Below are positions 16,017 through 24,894 of a stretch of 64,000 nucleotides of DNA, piece by piece. A program made the translations under genes and the position numbers. The stretch is taken from NCBI GenBank assembly GCA_903929755.1, contig CAIYVZ010000067.1, positions 31,158 through 95,157 of the forward strand, written 5' to 3'. How positions within the stretch are numbered: position 1 is the stretch's first letter; each line of letters opens with the position of its first letter. Source of the DNA: an uncultured Acidobacteriia bacterium (GTDB taxonomy: Bacteria > Acidobacteriota > Terriglobia > Bryobacterales > Bryobacteraceae). The notes beneath the pieces were generated by a model. The model ran no database searches, was not told the DNA's origin, and was given only the letters and a program-made list of their open reading frames with translations.

Positions 16017-17435
16017 CTACCTCATTGCGGTAGAAATTCCAAGATCCTTCAGGACGGGAGGATCCTTCTCTTCCACTGCCAGCGTCCGGTGGCACGTCTC
16101 GCAGTCATTCGAGGCCGTCTTTCCATCCGCCGTACTATGGTCGCCGTCATGGCACCGGAAGCACCCAGGCGACGCCATATGGCCAAGGTTGGTGGGGTAA
16201 GTGCCCCACGTGACCTGGAGTTCCGGGAATACGTTGTGCCGATACATCGCGATTAGCGCCGCTCCGGCCCGCGTAATGTCCGGCTGTTGCGCAGCGAACA
16301 CCTGCGGATACTTCTGTTTGTAGAAGTCTTCGAAAGCCGCAGGAATCTTGCGTCCCGCCTCGTCCGCGCTGGCATACTTTGCCTGAATCAGGGCCACCGC
16401 CGTCTTCTTGGCAAACGGCAGCGACGGATTCAATTCGCCGGACGCCAGCGCACGGTCCACGGCTCTGTCGGGCAGTTCAAAAGAGTGCGCCACCCGATTG
16501 TGGCAATCAGCGCACTGCATCACGAAAGTCCGCAGGTTCTTGGTGGACGCATCGGTGGAGCCAGCCGCCAGGAACGTTCTGTTAATGCCGGTTTTCGTAT
16601 TCTTGTACTCCACGCGGGGGATCGTCTGGCGCTTATTGTCGGTGGCGAAGTAGCGGATCGAGATTCCGGGAGCCAGGTGCGCTCCGTGGATGCCCCCGGA
16701 CGCCCCGCCCCCAACGCGCATCATCAGGACGGTCTCAGACCTCGTATTGGCCTCGTCTTCCGCGAATTTCGGGAGAATCCGGAACCGGGGTCCCAGCGTG
16801 GTTTCGCGGGCATGGCACACTTCACAGGTTTCCGAAGAAGACGCTGCGCCTTCCTGCCCAGGGATGTAGTCAATCGGGCGCTGAAAGTTATCCATCAGAG
16901 CGCCCACCAGACGTCGCGTCCCGGCCGTTTTTGCCTTAAAATAGCCGGTTGCGCCGGGAGACACATGGCAACTAACGCAGGCGACGCGCAGGTGCGGCGG
17001 TCTTGTATGGGAGGTGAATTGGGGCGTCATGGCGTGGCAGGTTTGTCCGCAAAACTGCTGCGTATCCATATGTTCCACCGCACGGTAGGTAAGTTGGCCG
17101 CCGACCAGGACATTAATTGCGGTCACGACGCCGAAGAAAATGATGGCTTTGCGCCAGGCGGCTCTGCGGTCCGTCACACCCGTCATTACCGCGCCTCCGG
17201 AGCGCCGGGCGATGAAAAGCCCCACCGGAATCACTAACAGGCCTAACAATAAGGCGGCCGGAATTATGAGGAACGCGAGCAACCCGCTATAAGGGTTACT
17301 CGCCTGGCCGGACATGTGCACAGGGATGAGGAACAGCAGCACGACAGCCGCGAGGACAACCAGTGCCGAACCCGCCATCGTAATCCAGTTGGCGGTGAGC
17401 AGGATCAGTATAGGGCGATATGGTTTATCAGACAT
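16017..17435 (-). CDS. Membrane-anchored multihaem cytochrome c (NapC/NirT or cytochrome c3-like)
   Basis: 472 residues from the ATG at 17435 (MSDKPYRPILILL); the frame is open further upstream without a plausible start. Three hydrophobic segments (about 15-120) are followed by a periplasmic multihaem region. The haem motifs are CGQTCH (C129-H134, a three-residue spacer), CVSCH, CEVCH, CADCH, CFRCH and CETCH: five canonical and one CX3CH. The segment HAMTPQFTSHTRPPHLRVACVSCH resembles the start of NapC/NirT proteins, which take electrons from quinol. The acceptor is unknown; the adjacent small cytochrome c is a candidate. Confidence 0.85.
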   Translation of the reverse strand: MSDKPYRPILILLTANWITMAGSALVVLAAVVLLFLIPVHMSGQASNPYSGLLAFLIIPAALLLGLLVIPVGLFIARRSGGAVMTGVTDRRAAWRKAIIFFGVVTAINVLVGGQLTYRAVEHMDTQQFCGQTCHAMTPQFTSHTRPPHLRVACVSCHVSPGATGYFKAKTAGTRRLVGALMDNFQRPIDYIPGQEGAASSSETCEVCHARETTLGPRFRILPKFAEDEANTRSETVLMMRVGGGASGGIHGAHLAPGISIRYFATDNKRQTIPRVEYKNTKTGINRTFLAAGSTDASTKNLRTFVMQCADCHNRVAHSFELPDRAVDRALASGELNPSLPFAKKTAVALIQAKYASADEAGRKIPAAFEDFYKQKYPQVFAAQQPDITRAGAALIAMYRHNVFPELQVTWGTYPTNLGHMASPGCFRCHDGDHSTADGKTASNDCETCHRTLAVEEKDPPVLKDLGISTAMR

Positions 17436-17626
17436 AGAGAACATTCTGGATGTCAGCACGCTGGTAGCCAAACTAAAGTCGGGAAAACTCCGCTCCTCAC
17501 CTCCCAAATTTGCCGTGCGCCTAACCGCGCAACACCCGCGAACCCGCTGCGCTATTTGACCCGAATCAGGATCGCTGGCGATTGGCAGAAAGATTGCACA
17601 AGCCAAAACAGGAAACGAGGTCAACC

Positions 17627-18490
17627 GTGTTGTCCATCCGTCATATTTTGTTCCCCGTCGATTTTTCGGACCGCAGTTACGCCACGGTACCGTACGTTGC
17701 CGCCAAAGCTCGCGACTTCGGAGCCAAAGTTAGTATGCTGGCCGTTGTCCGGCCCGTGATTCTGACAGGCATGGAGGCGGCAAGTGCCGCCTTTGTGGAT
17801 CCCGAAGAATTACGCTTCGCTGTACAGAGCCGGCTGGATGAGTTCGCACCGGATGCTTTTGAAGGCGTTGACCTGGAACGCATTGCGGTGGTGGGCGATC
17901 CGGCCGACGCCATTATCGAGTTTGCGCACCTGCACCAGACAGACCTGATCATGATGCCGACGCACGGCTATGGTCCCTTCCGCAGGCTGCTGCTGGGTTC
18001 GGTAACGGCAAAGGTTCTGCACGATGTCTCCTGCCCCGTCTGGACGGATGCTCACGTAGAACATACGCCGGCTCACTACCATCTGAAATCCCGAGCCATT
18101 CTGTGCGCTGTCGATGATTCGCCCCGCGCCCTGGAAGTCATGAAGTGGGCAGCAGAACTATCCCGCCACATGGGCGCCAAGCTTCATATGGTCCACGTGG
18201 TGCCAGGAACCGGTACTTTTCTGGAGGCAGAGCTGGGGGTTGAGGTGGAACTCGCCATGCGGGATCGCATGGAGAAGAAACTGGACGATATTCGCAAACG
18301 GGCCGGAATTGAAACCACCATCCATGTGGCGGCGGGCGAAGTCGCCGACCGGGTTCGGGCTGAGGCGGAACGTTTCAATTCGGACCTGCTGGTGATCGGG
18401 CGGGGCGTCCTGCATGAGAAACTGGGACGCCTGCGGACGCATGCCCACTCCATCATCCGGCATGCCCCCTGCCCCGTCATCAGCATTTAG
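17627..18490 (+). CDS. Tandem universal stress protein
   Basis: 287 residues from the GTG at 17627, with AACGAGG just upstream; an in-frame TTG at 17582 is weaker. There are two UspA domains. The first (HILFPVDFSDRS through HDVSCPVW) carries a nucleotide-binding loop of the GxxGxxxxxxxxGS type in THGYGPFRRLLLGS. The second (AILCAVDDSPRALE through HAPCPVISI) has a weaker version. Such proteins bind ATP and respond to starvation or redox stress. It is divergent from the multihaem cytochrome gene, sharing a 191-base intergenic region (17436-17626) in which I see no firm promoter. Confidence 0.9.
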   Translation: MLSIRHILFPVDFSDRSYATVPYVAAKARDFGAKVSMLAVVRPVILTGMEAASAAFVDPEELRFAVQSRLDEFAPDAFEGVDLERIAVVGDPADAIIEFAHLHQTDLIMMPTHGYGPFRRLLLGSVTAKVLHDVSCPVWTDAHVEHTPAHYHLKSRAILCAVDDSPRALEVMKWAAELSRHMGAKLHMVHVVPGTGTFLEAELGVEVELAMRDRMEKKLDDIRKRAGIETTIHVAAGEVADRVRAEAERFNSDLLVIGRGVLHEKLGRLRTHAHSIIRHAPCPVISI

Positions 18491-18645
18491 CAGCGAGGCC
18501 AGCGCCATTCCGGTGGGATAACGTAATCTCCTCTGTGCCTCCGGTTTCCTGGTGAACGGCGGCAGGGTGCGCACGTTGCGGCAACGATACGGGAGGCGAA
18601 CCAGCCCCGCAGGCCGGTTCGCACGTGAGCAGAGGCAGACCTGAC

Positions 18646-18852
18646 GCCGCCGACACAGTGGAGCCGTTCAGTTCCGAAGTTGGCTGCTTTGCCCTGATCT
18701 ACCTCGCCAGGAAGAAAGCGGGTGCGCAGGCCGAGTTGCATGTCTACACCAAAGTGGGCCATGGTTTCGGCGTTAGACCCAACACGAAGGGTCCTGTGGC
18801 GCGGTGGCCCCAAAGGTTTATGGAATGCCTCGACTCCCAAAGGCTGCTGCAA
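18646..18852 (+). pseudogene. C-terminal fragment of an alpha/beta hydrolase (esterase) gene
   Basis: The frame shows the end of a BD-FAE/dienelactone-type hydrolase: YLARKKAGAQAELHVYTK, then VGHGFGVRP with the catalytic His, and WPQRFMECLDSQRLL. The nucleophile and Asp regions are missing, and the following residues are unrelated. It occupies most of the 416-base gap between the stress protein and a convergent gene. I see nothing else supportable in 18491-18645. Confidence 0.6.
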
Positions 18853-18906
18853 GGCACTTCGGGGGCCTGTCTCGCCGGGCAAGGCAAGAAACAGCGTATT
18901 TCGACG

Positions 18907-19626
18907 CTACTTCAGTACTCCGATTCGCTTCGTATCGAGAGCGATGTCGTCAAAGTAGACATCGAACGCTTCGGTCGCCGCGCCCCAGAGCCGCACGCCG
19001 ACGTTTAGCTGTTTGAATTCGCCCACCAGGTGATACTTACCCAGTTCGCGGAACGTGAAGGATTTCTCCTCCACCTTTTCGCCGTCCACCCAGAGCGTAA
19101 TGCTGTTCGGGTTGTCATTGAATTCCCATTCCAGACAGAACCATTTTCCGGAGGGTACTGCCGGACCGTGGTCAACAACCTCACCACGGCCGGAAGTGAA
19201 GCGATTCTGCTGGTACGAAGGCTGCCAGGTGCCGCGATACGCGCCGACCTCTTCGAACTCCGAGAGAGGGTAATCGCCATCGCCAATCGGCAGCAGCACC
19301 ATGTGGCCGCTGGGAGCCTTCGGTTCAATATAAATGTAGGCGCGCCCAAAGAGATGTTCCTTCATCGCCGCCGGCAGGCCGTCGTGGGTCAGGAACGCCA
19401 GGCTGCTCTTCCCGACGGGGTAATGCACCTGGAGAGCGTACTTCCCGTGGGCCGCCTTGTCAGACTGAATCTTCAGGGTGGCGTCCCCCTGAATCAGTTC
19501 CTTCCAGACCGTCTTGTCAACGGTCCCGGACTCGAAGTCTTCATGGAAAGCGGGAGTCTGGGCGGAGAGGGAAGCAATCCCGGCAAAGGTGAGGGCAAGT
19601 AAAGAGAGCGAACGCAACATAGTCAC
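18907..19626 (-). CDS. Secreted jelly-roll protein (Cip1/polysaccharide-lyase-like)
   Basis: 239 residues: a signal peptide (LSLLALTFAGIASLSAQ) and a single domain with FHEDFESGTVDKTVWK, ALQVHYPVG, AYIYIEPKAP, WFCLEWEFNDNPNSITLWVDGE and a closing strand VYFDDIALD. This is the layout of concanavalin-like beta-sandwich proteins, and the closest family I recall is Cip1, linked to cellulose or uronate-containing polysaccharide binding or cleavage. Function is inferred from fold only. It probably acts outside the cell. Confidence 0.7.
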   Translation of the reverse strand: MTMLRSLSLLALTFAGIASLSAQTPAFHEDFESGTVDKTVWKELIQGDATLKIQSDKAAHGKYALQVHYPVGKSSLAFLTHDGLPAAMKEHLFGRAYIYIEPKAPSGHMVLLPIGDGDYPLSEFEEVGAYRGTWQPSYQQNRFTSGRGEVVDHGPAVPSGKWFCLEWEFNDNPNSITLWVDGEKVEEKSFTFRELGKYHLVGEFKQLNVGVRLWGAATEAFDVYFDDIALDTKRIGVLK

Positions 19627-19671
19627 AGGCCACTATATACCCGCAGACCTTCCCACGGATGGCGCGGGACG

Positions 19672-20907
19672 CTAATCGCCCAGGAAACGGCCGTACTTGC
19701 GAAGGCCAGCTACGTGATCGCACACCGCCTTGATCCCGGCAGTAATCGGGATCGCCAGCACCAGCCCGGCGGCATCCCACAGGAAGCCCCAGAACATGAG
19801 CGAAAACGTCACCACCAGAGGGTTCAGGTGCACGCGGGCCCCCACGATAGTGGGGTAGAGGACATTCATCGCCGTAAGGTGCAGAATCACCGCGATGGCC
19901 AGGGAAAGCAAGAGTACCGAACTGGGAGCCCCCGTGGCGAGCCCCGCCAGCAGCGGCGGCAGGACAGCTAAGACCAGACCCGCATACGGTACAAGGCTCA
20001 GAATACCGCTCAGCGTGCCCACCAGAAACGGATAGGGTAAGCGGATGGCGGCAAACAGAGCGGAAGTCAGCAGGGCGAGGAAGACACCAATCAGGAAGTT
20101 TCCAACCACGAACGCCCGGGCCACGCCCGCGATGCCCTGCAGGCTCTGCGACACGGTGGTGCGCGCAGGCCCATCGAAGAAGCGAAGAAAACTCTTATAA
20201 ATGTGATCGCGCCAGCTCAGCATGAAATAGACAAGCAGCGGAACAAATGAACTCATCAGGACCACCTGGTAAACCGCGTCCAGGCGCGAAAAGATGTAAT
20301 CCTCAATCGGATTGTGATCGTCGTGAATGCGAACCTCAGGGATTAGGTCGGGGGGCGGCGGCAACAGCGGTATCGTTGAGGTTTTTTTGCTGGCCGACTT
20401 CTTGTTGTTCTGGACACCAGCGGGAGTTGCCGATTTGTCCGACTTCCGGGACGGGGTCAACACCCGGGCGGCGGAGTCCTCCAGTACCTGAATCCGGGTA
20501 GACACCGCATCCACCGCCTTCGTGATGTTTTCTTTCAGCGCGGGAGCATCGTTGGCGATGCCGGACAACTGATTCCAGGCGGCAAACCCGGCAAAGTAGA
20601 TCACCGTCACCGCAAACAGACACACCACCAGGCTGGCCAGCGACCGCGGCAGGCGAATTCTGGTCAGCAAGCCAACGAAAGGTTCCAGAATCAGCGCAAT
20701 TACCACGGCAGTTATGGTGGTGATAAAAACGATTCGGGCCCAATACAGGATCGCAATCACCACGCCTGTGGCGATTATGCCCAAGGCGTAGCTGCGCACC
20801 TCCTCGCGGGCCGAATTGACGCCCGTATCCTCGCGGCCTGCAGACAACTTCAACACCAGGTTCGAGCCTATCACGTCCGCACGGAAAAACAGGTGCGGGC
20901 AATACAA
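19672..20907 (-). CDS. AI-2E family (PerM-like) membrane transporter
   Basis: About 411 residues with seven to eight hydrophobic segments. Family features include ALILEPFVGLLTR early, a long cytosolic or extracytosolic loop with a Lys/Ser/Pro-rich insert (about 155-200), and the conserved C-terminal half (GNFLIGVFLALL, LPYPFLVGTLSGILSLVPYAG, VLYPTIVGARVHLNPLVV). The substrate is not known; some relatives export autoinducer-2, others act in Na/H exchange. The TTG at 20907 lies only eight bases from the opposite ruvX frame, so a later in-frame GTG (20874, 20856 or 20796) may be the true start. Confidence 0.85.
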   Translation of the reverse strand: MYCPHLFFRADVIGSNLVLKLSAGREDTGVNSAREEVRSYALGIIATGVVIAILYWARIVFITTITAVVIALILEPFVGLLTRIRLPRSLASLVVCLFAVTVIYFAGFAAWNQLSGIANDAPALKENITKAVDAVSTRIQVLEDSAARVLTPSRKSDKSATPAGVQNNKKSASKKTSTIPLLPPPPDLIPEVRIHDDHNPIEDYIFSRLDAVYQVVLMSSFVPLLVYFMLSWRDHIYKSFLRFFDGPARTTVSQSLQGIAGVARAFVVGNFLIGVFLALLTSALFAAIRLPYPFLVGTLSGILSLVPYAGLVLAVLPPLLAGLATGAPSSVLLLSLAIAVILHLTAMNVLYPTIVGARVHLNPLVVTFSLMFWGFLWDAAGLVLAIPITAGIKAVCDHVAGLRKYGRFLGD

Positions 20908-20939
20908 TTGGAACAGTGCGTGAAACTGGTGAAGCGGTA

Positions 20940-21428
20940 ATGGTAACGGGCCGAATACTGGCTCTGGACGTCGGAAAAAAACGAATTGGCCTGGCTCTCA
21001 GCGATGAGTTGGGAATCACCGTGCAGGGCCTTGAAACCATGGAGCGCCAGGGCCGTCGGTACGATATCGAAATCCTTCGGAAGCTCGCCGTGGCACGCGG
21101 GGTTCGGCATATCCTCGTCGGAAACCCGTTGCATATGAGCGGCGAGGCCAGTCCGCAAAGTGAATATACACGCGAGTTCGCCGGCGAACTGGAACGCAAG
21201 ACCGGCCTGAAGGTGACACTCTGCGACGAACGCCTCACCAGTTGGGAAGCGGAAAGCTCGATGCGGGGAACCGGCGTAGCCCGAGCCGACCGCAGGGCCA
21301 CTATTGACAAGCTCTCCGCCGTAATTTTACTGCAGGACTATCTGGAGTCTGTTCGGCCCACGCTGCTGCCCGGGGATGGTTTCGATGACCCGGACGAAGG
21401 CCAGGCTGATACCTGGAGCGGTGAATGA
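20940..21428 (+). CDS. ruvX: Putative pre-16S rRNA nuclease / Holliday-junction resolvase RuvX (YqgF)
   Basis: 162 residues from the ATG at 20940; an in-frame GTG at 20916 exists. The RNase H-like fold is clear: GRILALDVGKKRIGLALSDE with the first catalytic Asp, HILVGNPLHMSGE, LCDERLTSWEAE with the Glu, and a final Asp-containing segment RADRRATIDKLSAVILLQDYL. YqgF proteins process the 5' end of 16S rRNA. The stop overlaps the mltG start by four bases, a pairing found in many bacteria. Confidence 0.92.
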   Translation: MVTGRILALDVGKKRIGLALSDELGITVQGLETMERQGRRYDIEILRKLAVARGVRHILVGNPLHMSGEASPQSEYTREFAGELERKTGLKVTLCDERLTSWEAESSMRGTGVARADRRATIDKLSAVILLQDYLESVRPTLLPGDGFDDPDEGQADTWSGE

Positions 21429-22405
21429 AGGCCTTCATCGCGCTGGCAGTTCTGCTCGTCCTTGCAGGCGCTTACGTGGCCAGCCAACTCCAGACCCCCT
21501 ACAAAGGCTTCTCCGACCCGGTGTTCCTGGAAGTAAAGCACGGCACAACTACGTCGGAAATGGCAGGGGAACTGGCACGAACCGGTGTGATTGAGGGACC
21601 CTGGGTCTTCCTGGTCGCCCGTGCCCTGAACCGAAGCGCGCGCCTGCAGGCTGGCGAATACCGCTTCGCCTCCGCTGCTTCTCCGCTGGAAGTGCTCCGC
21701 CGCATCCAAAAGGGCGACATCTACTTCACCGAACTCCTGGTGCAGGAAGGCCTGAACATCTTTGACATGGCCACCGCAGTGGAGAAGCAGGCCGCCATAA
21801 GGGCTGCCGATTTCCTGGCGGCGGCCAAAAATCCGGCGCTAATTCACGATCTGGACCCAGAGGCAAAATCACTGGAGGGTTACCTCTTCCCCAGCAAGTA
21901 CCGCATTTACCGCCACACTACCGCAGCGCAGCTGGTAAAACAAATGGTGGGAGAGTTCCGGACCCAGTGGAGCAAAGCCGGAAACGGCGGAAATCCTCAC
22001 AAAGCGGTGACGCTGGCGTCGCTGGTGGAACGTGAGGCACACCTCCATGAAGAGCAGCCACGCGTCGCCTCCGTCTTCGTCAATCGCCTGCGGATCGGGA
22101 TGAAGCTCGATTGCGACCCGACCACTGTCTATGCGGCGCTGCTTGAGAATCGTTACCGCGGCACAATCCACCAGTCGGACCTTGCGAGCGACAACCCGTA
22201 CAACACCTATAAGCACGTTGGCCTGCCCCCGGGGCCGATTGCCAATCCGGGCATCGGCGCCATTCGTGCTGCTCTTGCGCCTGCTGACACCCCGTACCTC
22301 TACTTCGTTGCCCGAGCCGACGGGACCGGTGGTCATTACTTCTCCGAATCCCTGAAGAAGCATCTGGAAGCCGTGAGCCAGTACCGCCGTGCCAGGCAAA
22401 AATAG
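21425..22405 (+). CDS. mltG: Endolytic peptidoglycan transglycosylase MltG
   Basis: 326 residues. An N-terminal membrane anchor (FIALAVLLVLAGAYVASQL) is followed by a LysM-like subdomain (VFLEVKHGTTTSEMAGELARTG) and the YceG catalytic domain with LEGYLFPSKYRI, the catalytic Glu in LASLVEREAH, and the closing NPYNTYKHVGLPPGPIANPG. MltG cuts nascent glycan strands and sets their length. It overlaps ruvX by ATGA. Confidence 0.95.
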   Translation: MKAFIALAVLLVLAGAYVASQLQTPYKGFSDPVFLEVKHGTTTSEMAGELARTGVIEGPWVFLVARALNRSARLQAGEYRFASAASPLEVLRRIQKGDIYFTELLVQEGLNIFDMATAVEKQAAIRAADFLAAAKNPALIHDLDPEAKSLEGYLFPSKYRIYRHTTAAQLVKQMVGEFRTQWSKAGNGGNPHKAVTLASLVEREAHLHEEQPRVASVFVNRLRIGMKLDCDPTTVYAALLENRYRGTIHQSDLASDNPYNTYKHVGLPPGPIANPGIGAIRAALAPADTPYLYFVARADGTGGHYFSESLKKHLEAVSQYRRARQK

Positions 22406-22566
22406 GGCAGCTGGCGGTGGTAAAAGCAGCATGGCCACGCGACGCCCCCGGGGGAAAGGATGTAAGTGCGGCGGGGCGGGCCCGCTATTACTGCGGCCCC
22501 GGTTAAGAATTCGCCGCATTCAAATGGCTTTCACCCGAACAACTTCAGCGTTTTAATTAGAGTAAC

Positions 22567-22596
22567 TTGTTCTGTAAACTCCAGACCGTATATAAT
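22567..22596 (+). promoter_or_regulatory. Likely sigma-70 promoter for the HutI-like gene
   Basis: TTGTTC (22567-22572) and a perfect TATAAT (22591-22596) are separated by 18 bases. Transcription would start near 22603, about 20 bases before the GTG at 22623. The 217-base gap after mltG holds nothing else I can support. Confidence 0.5.
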
Positions 22597-22622
22597 TACC
22601 ACTAACTTTGCAGAAAACTCAG

Positions 22623-23834
22623 GTGGATACAGCGCTGCGGAATCCGTGGACGCTCATTCGCAGAGTCCGGCAACTTGTTACGTTGCAGGGAACAAGTGGC
22701 CCCCGCCGCGGGGCTGCGATGCGAGACATTCAGGTTGTCAACGACGCCGCGCTGCTGGTTCACGACGGCGTGGTTAGAGATTTAGGACCCGCGAGGCGCA
22801 TCGAAAATCTGGCCGAAGCCCGTCGCGCCATTGAAATCGATGCGGGCGGCCGCCTGGCTATTCCCTCGTTCGTGGAGGCCGATACAGTCCTGGTTACCCC
22901 GCGAGGCGAAGGCCTGCGCTCCCAGGGCGCGGAACCCACCATTGCGACCGCCTCGAAGAAGCTGCTGGAGAATCAGGCTCGTCTTGCAGTAGAGGAGTGG
23001 GTGCGCCATGGCGTTCTCGCCATGGGTTCCGCCACTCACGGTGCCGGCGACCTCCGGGATGCGCGTAAGCTGCTGAATATCCAAAAAATCTTTCAAACGC
23101 GCCCCATCCGGATCCGTTCGGTGTTTTCGCCCAGCGCTGCCCAGATTGAAGCTGCCGCATCCGACAATGTCGTAAAACAATGGGCCGCCAGCATCGTGGA
23201 AAAGCGACTGGCTGGCTTGCTGGAACTGGAAATCCCCCACACCGACGCGCCTTTCGGACTGGAGCACCTGGAAGCCCTGATCCAGATGTCCGTCTCCCAT
23301 GGTTTCATCCTTCGTTTACGGTCCGAAACGCCGCTCTCGCACCGCGCGCAGCGACTCGTTCGGGAGTCGGGCGCAATCTCGGTCATTGCGCCCGGCATCA
23401 CGGGAGCGCCCAGCCCCGAGTTCACGAAGGCCGCTTGCGTCCTGGTCCTGCGAACTACCGACATTCTCTCATCCAGTCATCCGGTCGAATGTGCCCGCCG
23501 GATGATTGATGAGGGCTGGGCAATCGCCCTCGGCTCCGGGTATCAGGGTGCCAAATGGGGTTCGTTCAATCCCCAATACTTGCTTTACCTTGCCCGCGAG
23601 CAACTGGGGATGACGATTGAAGAGGCAATTACGGCCACCACATGGAACTCAGCCTGTTCTCTTCGCATGTCCACGGTGGCGGGCTCCGTCGAGCCCGGCA
23701 AACAGGCCGATCTTGCGATTCTCGACGCAAAAGATTACCGCGATCTTGGCAGAAGACCAGGGCACAACGACATCTGGCTAACGCTGCGCGGCGGACGCCC
23801 GATTTACCGACGGGGCGCTTTGATGCCGTATTGA
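22623..23834 (+). CDS. Imidazolonepropionase-like amidohydrolase lacking metal ligands (probable pseudoenzyme)
   Basis: 403 residues from the GTG at 22623 (TTG at 22608 possible). The overall layout is that of HutI-type amidohydrolases: LVTLQGTSGPRRG, IEIDAGGRLAIPSFVEAD, and the C-terminal TVAGSVEPGKQADLAILDA. The metal sites are gone. The usual HTH after the first strand is D87-T-V89, the ADHL-type His region reads AISVIAPG, and the final Asp of the TDFNPG motif is G306 in LGSGYQG. The frame is fully open and a good promoter precedes it, so it is a retained protein. A binding or regulatory role is inference; a wholly different active site cannot be excluded. Confidence 0.8.
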   Translation: MDTALRNPWTLIRRVRQLVTLQGTSGPRRGAAMRDIQVVNDAALLVHDGVVRDLGPARRIENLAEARRAIEIDAGGRLAIPSFVEADTVLVTPRGEGLRSQGAEPTIATASKKLLENQARLAVEEWVRHGVLAMGSATHGAGDLRDARKLLNIQKIFQTRPIRIRSVFSPSAAQIEAAASDNVVKQWAASIVEKRLAGLLELEIPHTDAPFGLEHLEALIQMSVSHGFILRLRSETPLSHRAQRLVRESGAISVIAPGITGAPSPEFTKAACVLVLRTTDILSSSHPVECARRMIDEGWAIALGSGYQGAKWGSFNPQYLLYLAREQLGMTIEEAITATTWNSACSLRMSTVAGSVEPGKQADLAILDAKDYRDLGRRPGHNDIWLTLRGGRPIYRRGALMPY

Positions 23835-23837
23835 GCT

Positions 23838-24806
23838 TTAGTGCTGATGGTGGTGATGTTCGTGATGGTGGCCGTCGTGCACATGGAGCTCGTGGCAATC
23901 GCCGGGAATCACGCAGCCCTTATCGAAAATCACGCAGCCGACGTGCTCAAACTGAACCGTATTGTGGTGGAGATGAAACCGGTCTCCCAGCAACAAGTTC
24001 AGGCGCCGCAGGATCCCGTCACTTTGAGAAGGCGGCATATCTTCAATCAGCACATGGCAACTCAAAGCATGGGTGGAGGAACCCAGGCTCCAAACGTGCA
24101 GATCGTGAACATCGAGCACACCCTCCACGGCTTTCATGGCTGAACAGACGTCAGTCAGGGCCACCCCGCGGGGCAGGCCTTCCAGCAAAATATTGAGGGA
24201 TTCGCGAATGATGTCCCAGGCTGTCCAGAGAACAAGCATGGCGATGGCCACGGAGAGCAGAGGGTCAATGCTGGTCCAGCCCGTGAAGCGAATCGCCAGG
24301 GCGCCTGCGATAATTGCAGCAGAACCGACCAAATCGCCCAGCATGTGCATATAAGCACCCTTAACGTTCAGATCATGATGGGCCGCGCCGTGCAGGCCAA
24401 TCATGATGCCGCCGTTCAGGATAACGGCGCCCCCCGACACCCACAACATGGTCGATTCGTTGACGGGTTGGGGGGCGAGCAGGCGCAGGGAGCACTCATA
24501 CAGGACCCACCCCGAGAAAGCAACCAGGCTCAGGGCATTGATGAACGCGGCCAAAACGCCGGCGCGGTGGTAGCCGAACGTACGGGAGGCATCCGCGGGC
24601 TTCCTTTGGGTGTAGACGGCAAACCAAGCCAGCAGCAGAGCCAGGGCGTCTGTCAGGTTATGGCCGGCGTCCGAGACGAGCGCCAGACTGTGGGAGCGCA
24701 TCCCGGCGACAAACTCAAAAACCACGAAGGCGGCTGTGGCGACAAATGACCAGATGAGGGTCTTTCCGCTGGCGCTGGCGTGGTGGCCGTGATGGTGAGA
24801 ATGCAA
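23838..24806 (-). CDS. Cation diffusion facilitator, zinc-type exporter
   Basis: 322 residues from the TTG at 24806, chosen because AAGGAG lies five bases before it; longer readings run into the neighbouring divergent gene. Six hydrophobic helices carry the Zn-type HxxxD pairs: H49/D53 in SDAGHNLTDA and H154/D158 in HMLGDLVGS. The N-terminus (HSHHHGHH) and C-terminus (HDGHHHEHHHHQH) are His-rich, typical of zinc donors. A cytoplasmic ferredoxin-like domain (VLDVHDLHVWSLG) follows. It should export Zn2+ by proton antiport. Stops of this and the convergent HutI-like gene are three bases apart. Confidence 0.93.
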   Translation of the reverse strand: MHSHHHGHHASASGKTLIWSFVATAAFVVFEFVAGMRSHSLALVSDAGHNLTDALALLLAWFAVYTQRKPADASRTFGYHRAGVLAAFINALSLVAFSGWVLYECSLRLLAPQPVNESTMLWVSGGAVILNGGIMIGLHGAAHHDLNVKGAYMHMLGDLVGSAAIIAGALAIRFTGWTSIDPLLSVAIAMLVLWTAWDIIRESLNILLEGLPRGVALTDVCSAMKAVEGVLDVHDLHVWSLGSSTHALSCHVLIEDMPPSQSDGILRRLNLLLGDRFHLHHNTVQFEHVGCVIFDKGCVIPGDCHELHVHDGHHHEHHHHQH

Positions 24807-24894
24807 ACGGGCTCCTTGACCTATATTACCCGCCCGGGCCCGTACCGGCGAAACAATGTCTCGGCCACACCTGTTCTGCGAGATAATTTGAAGT

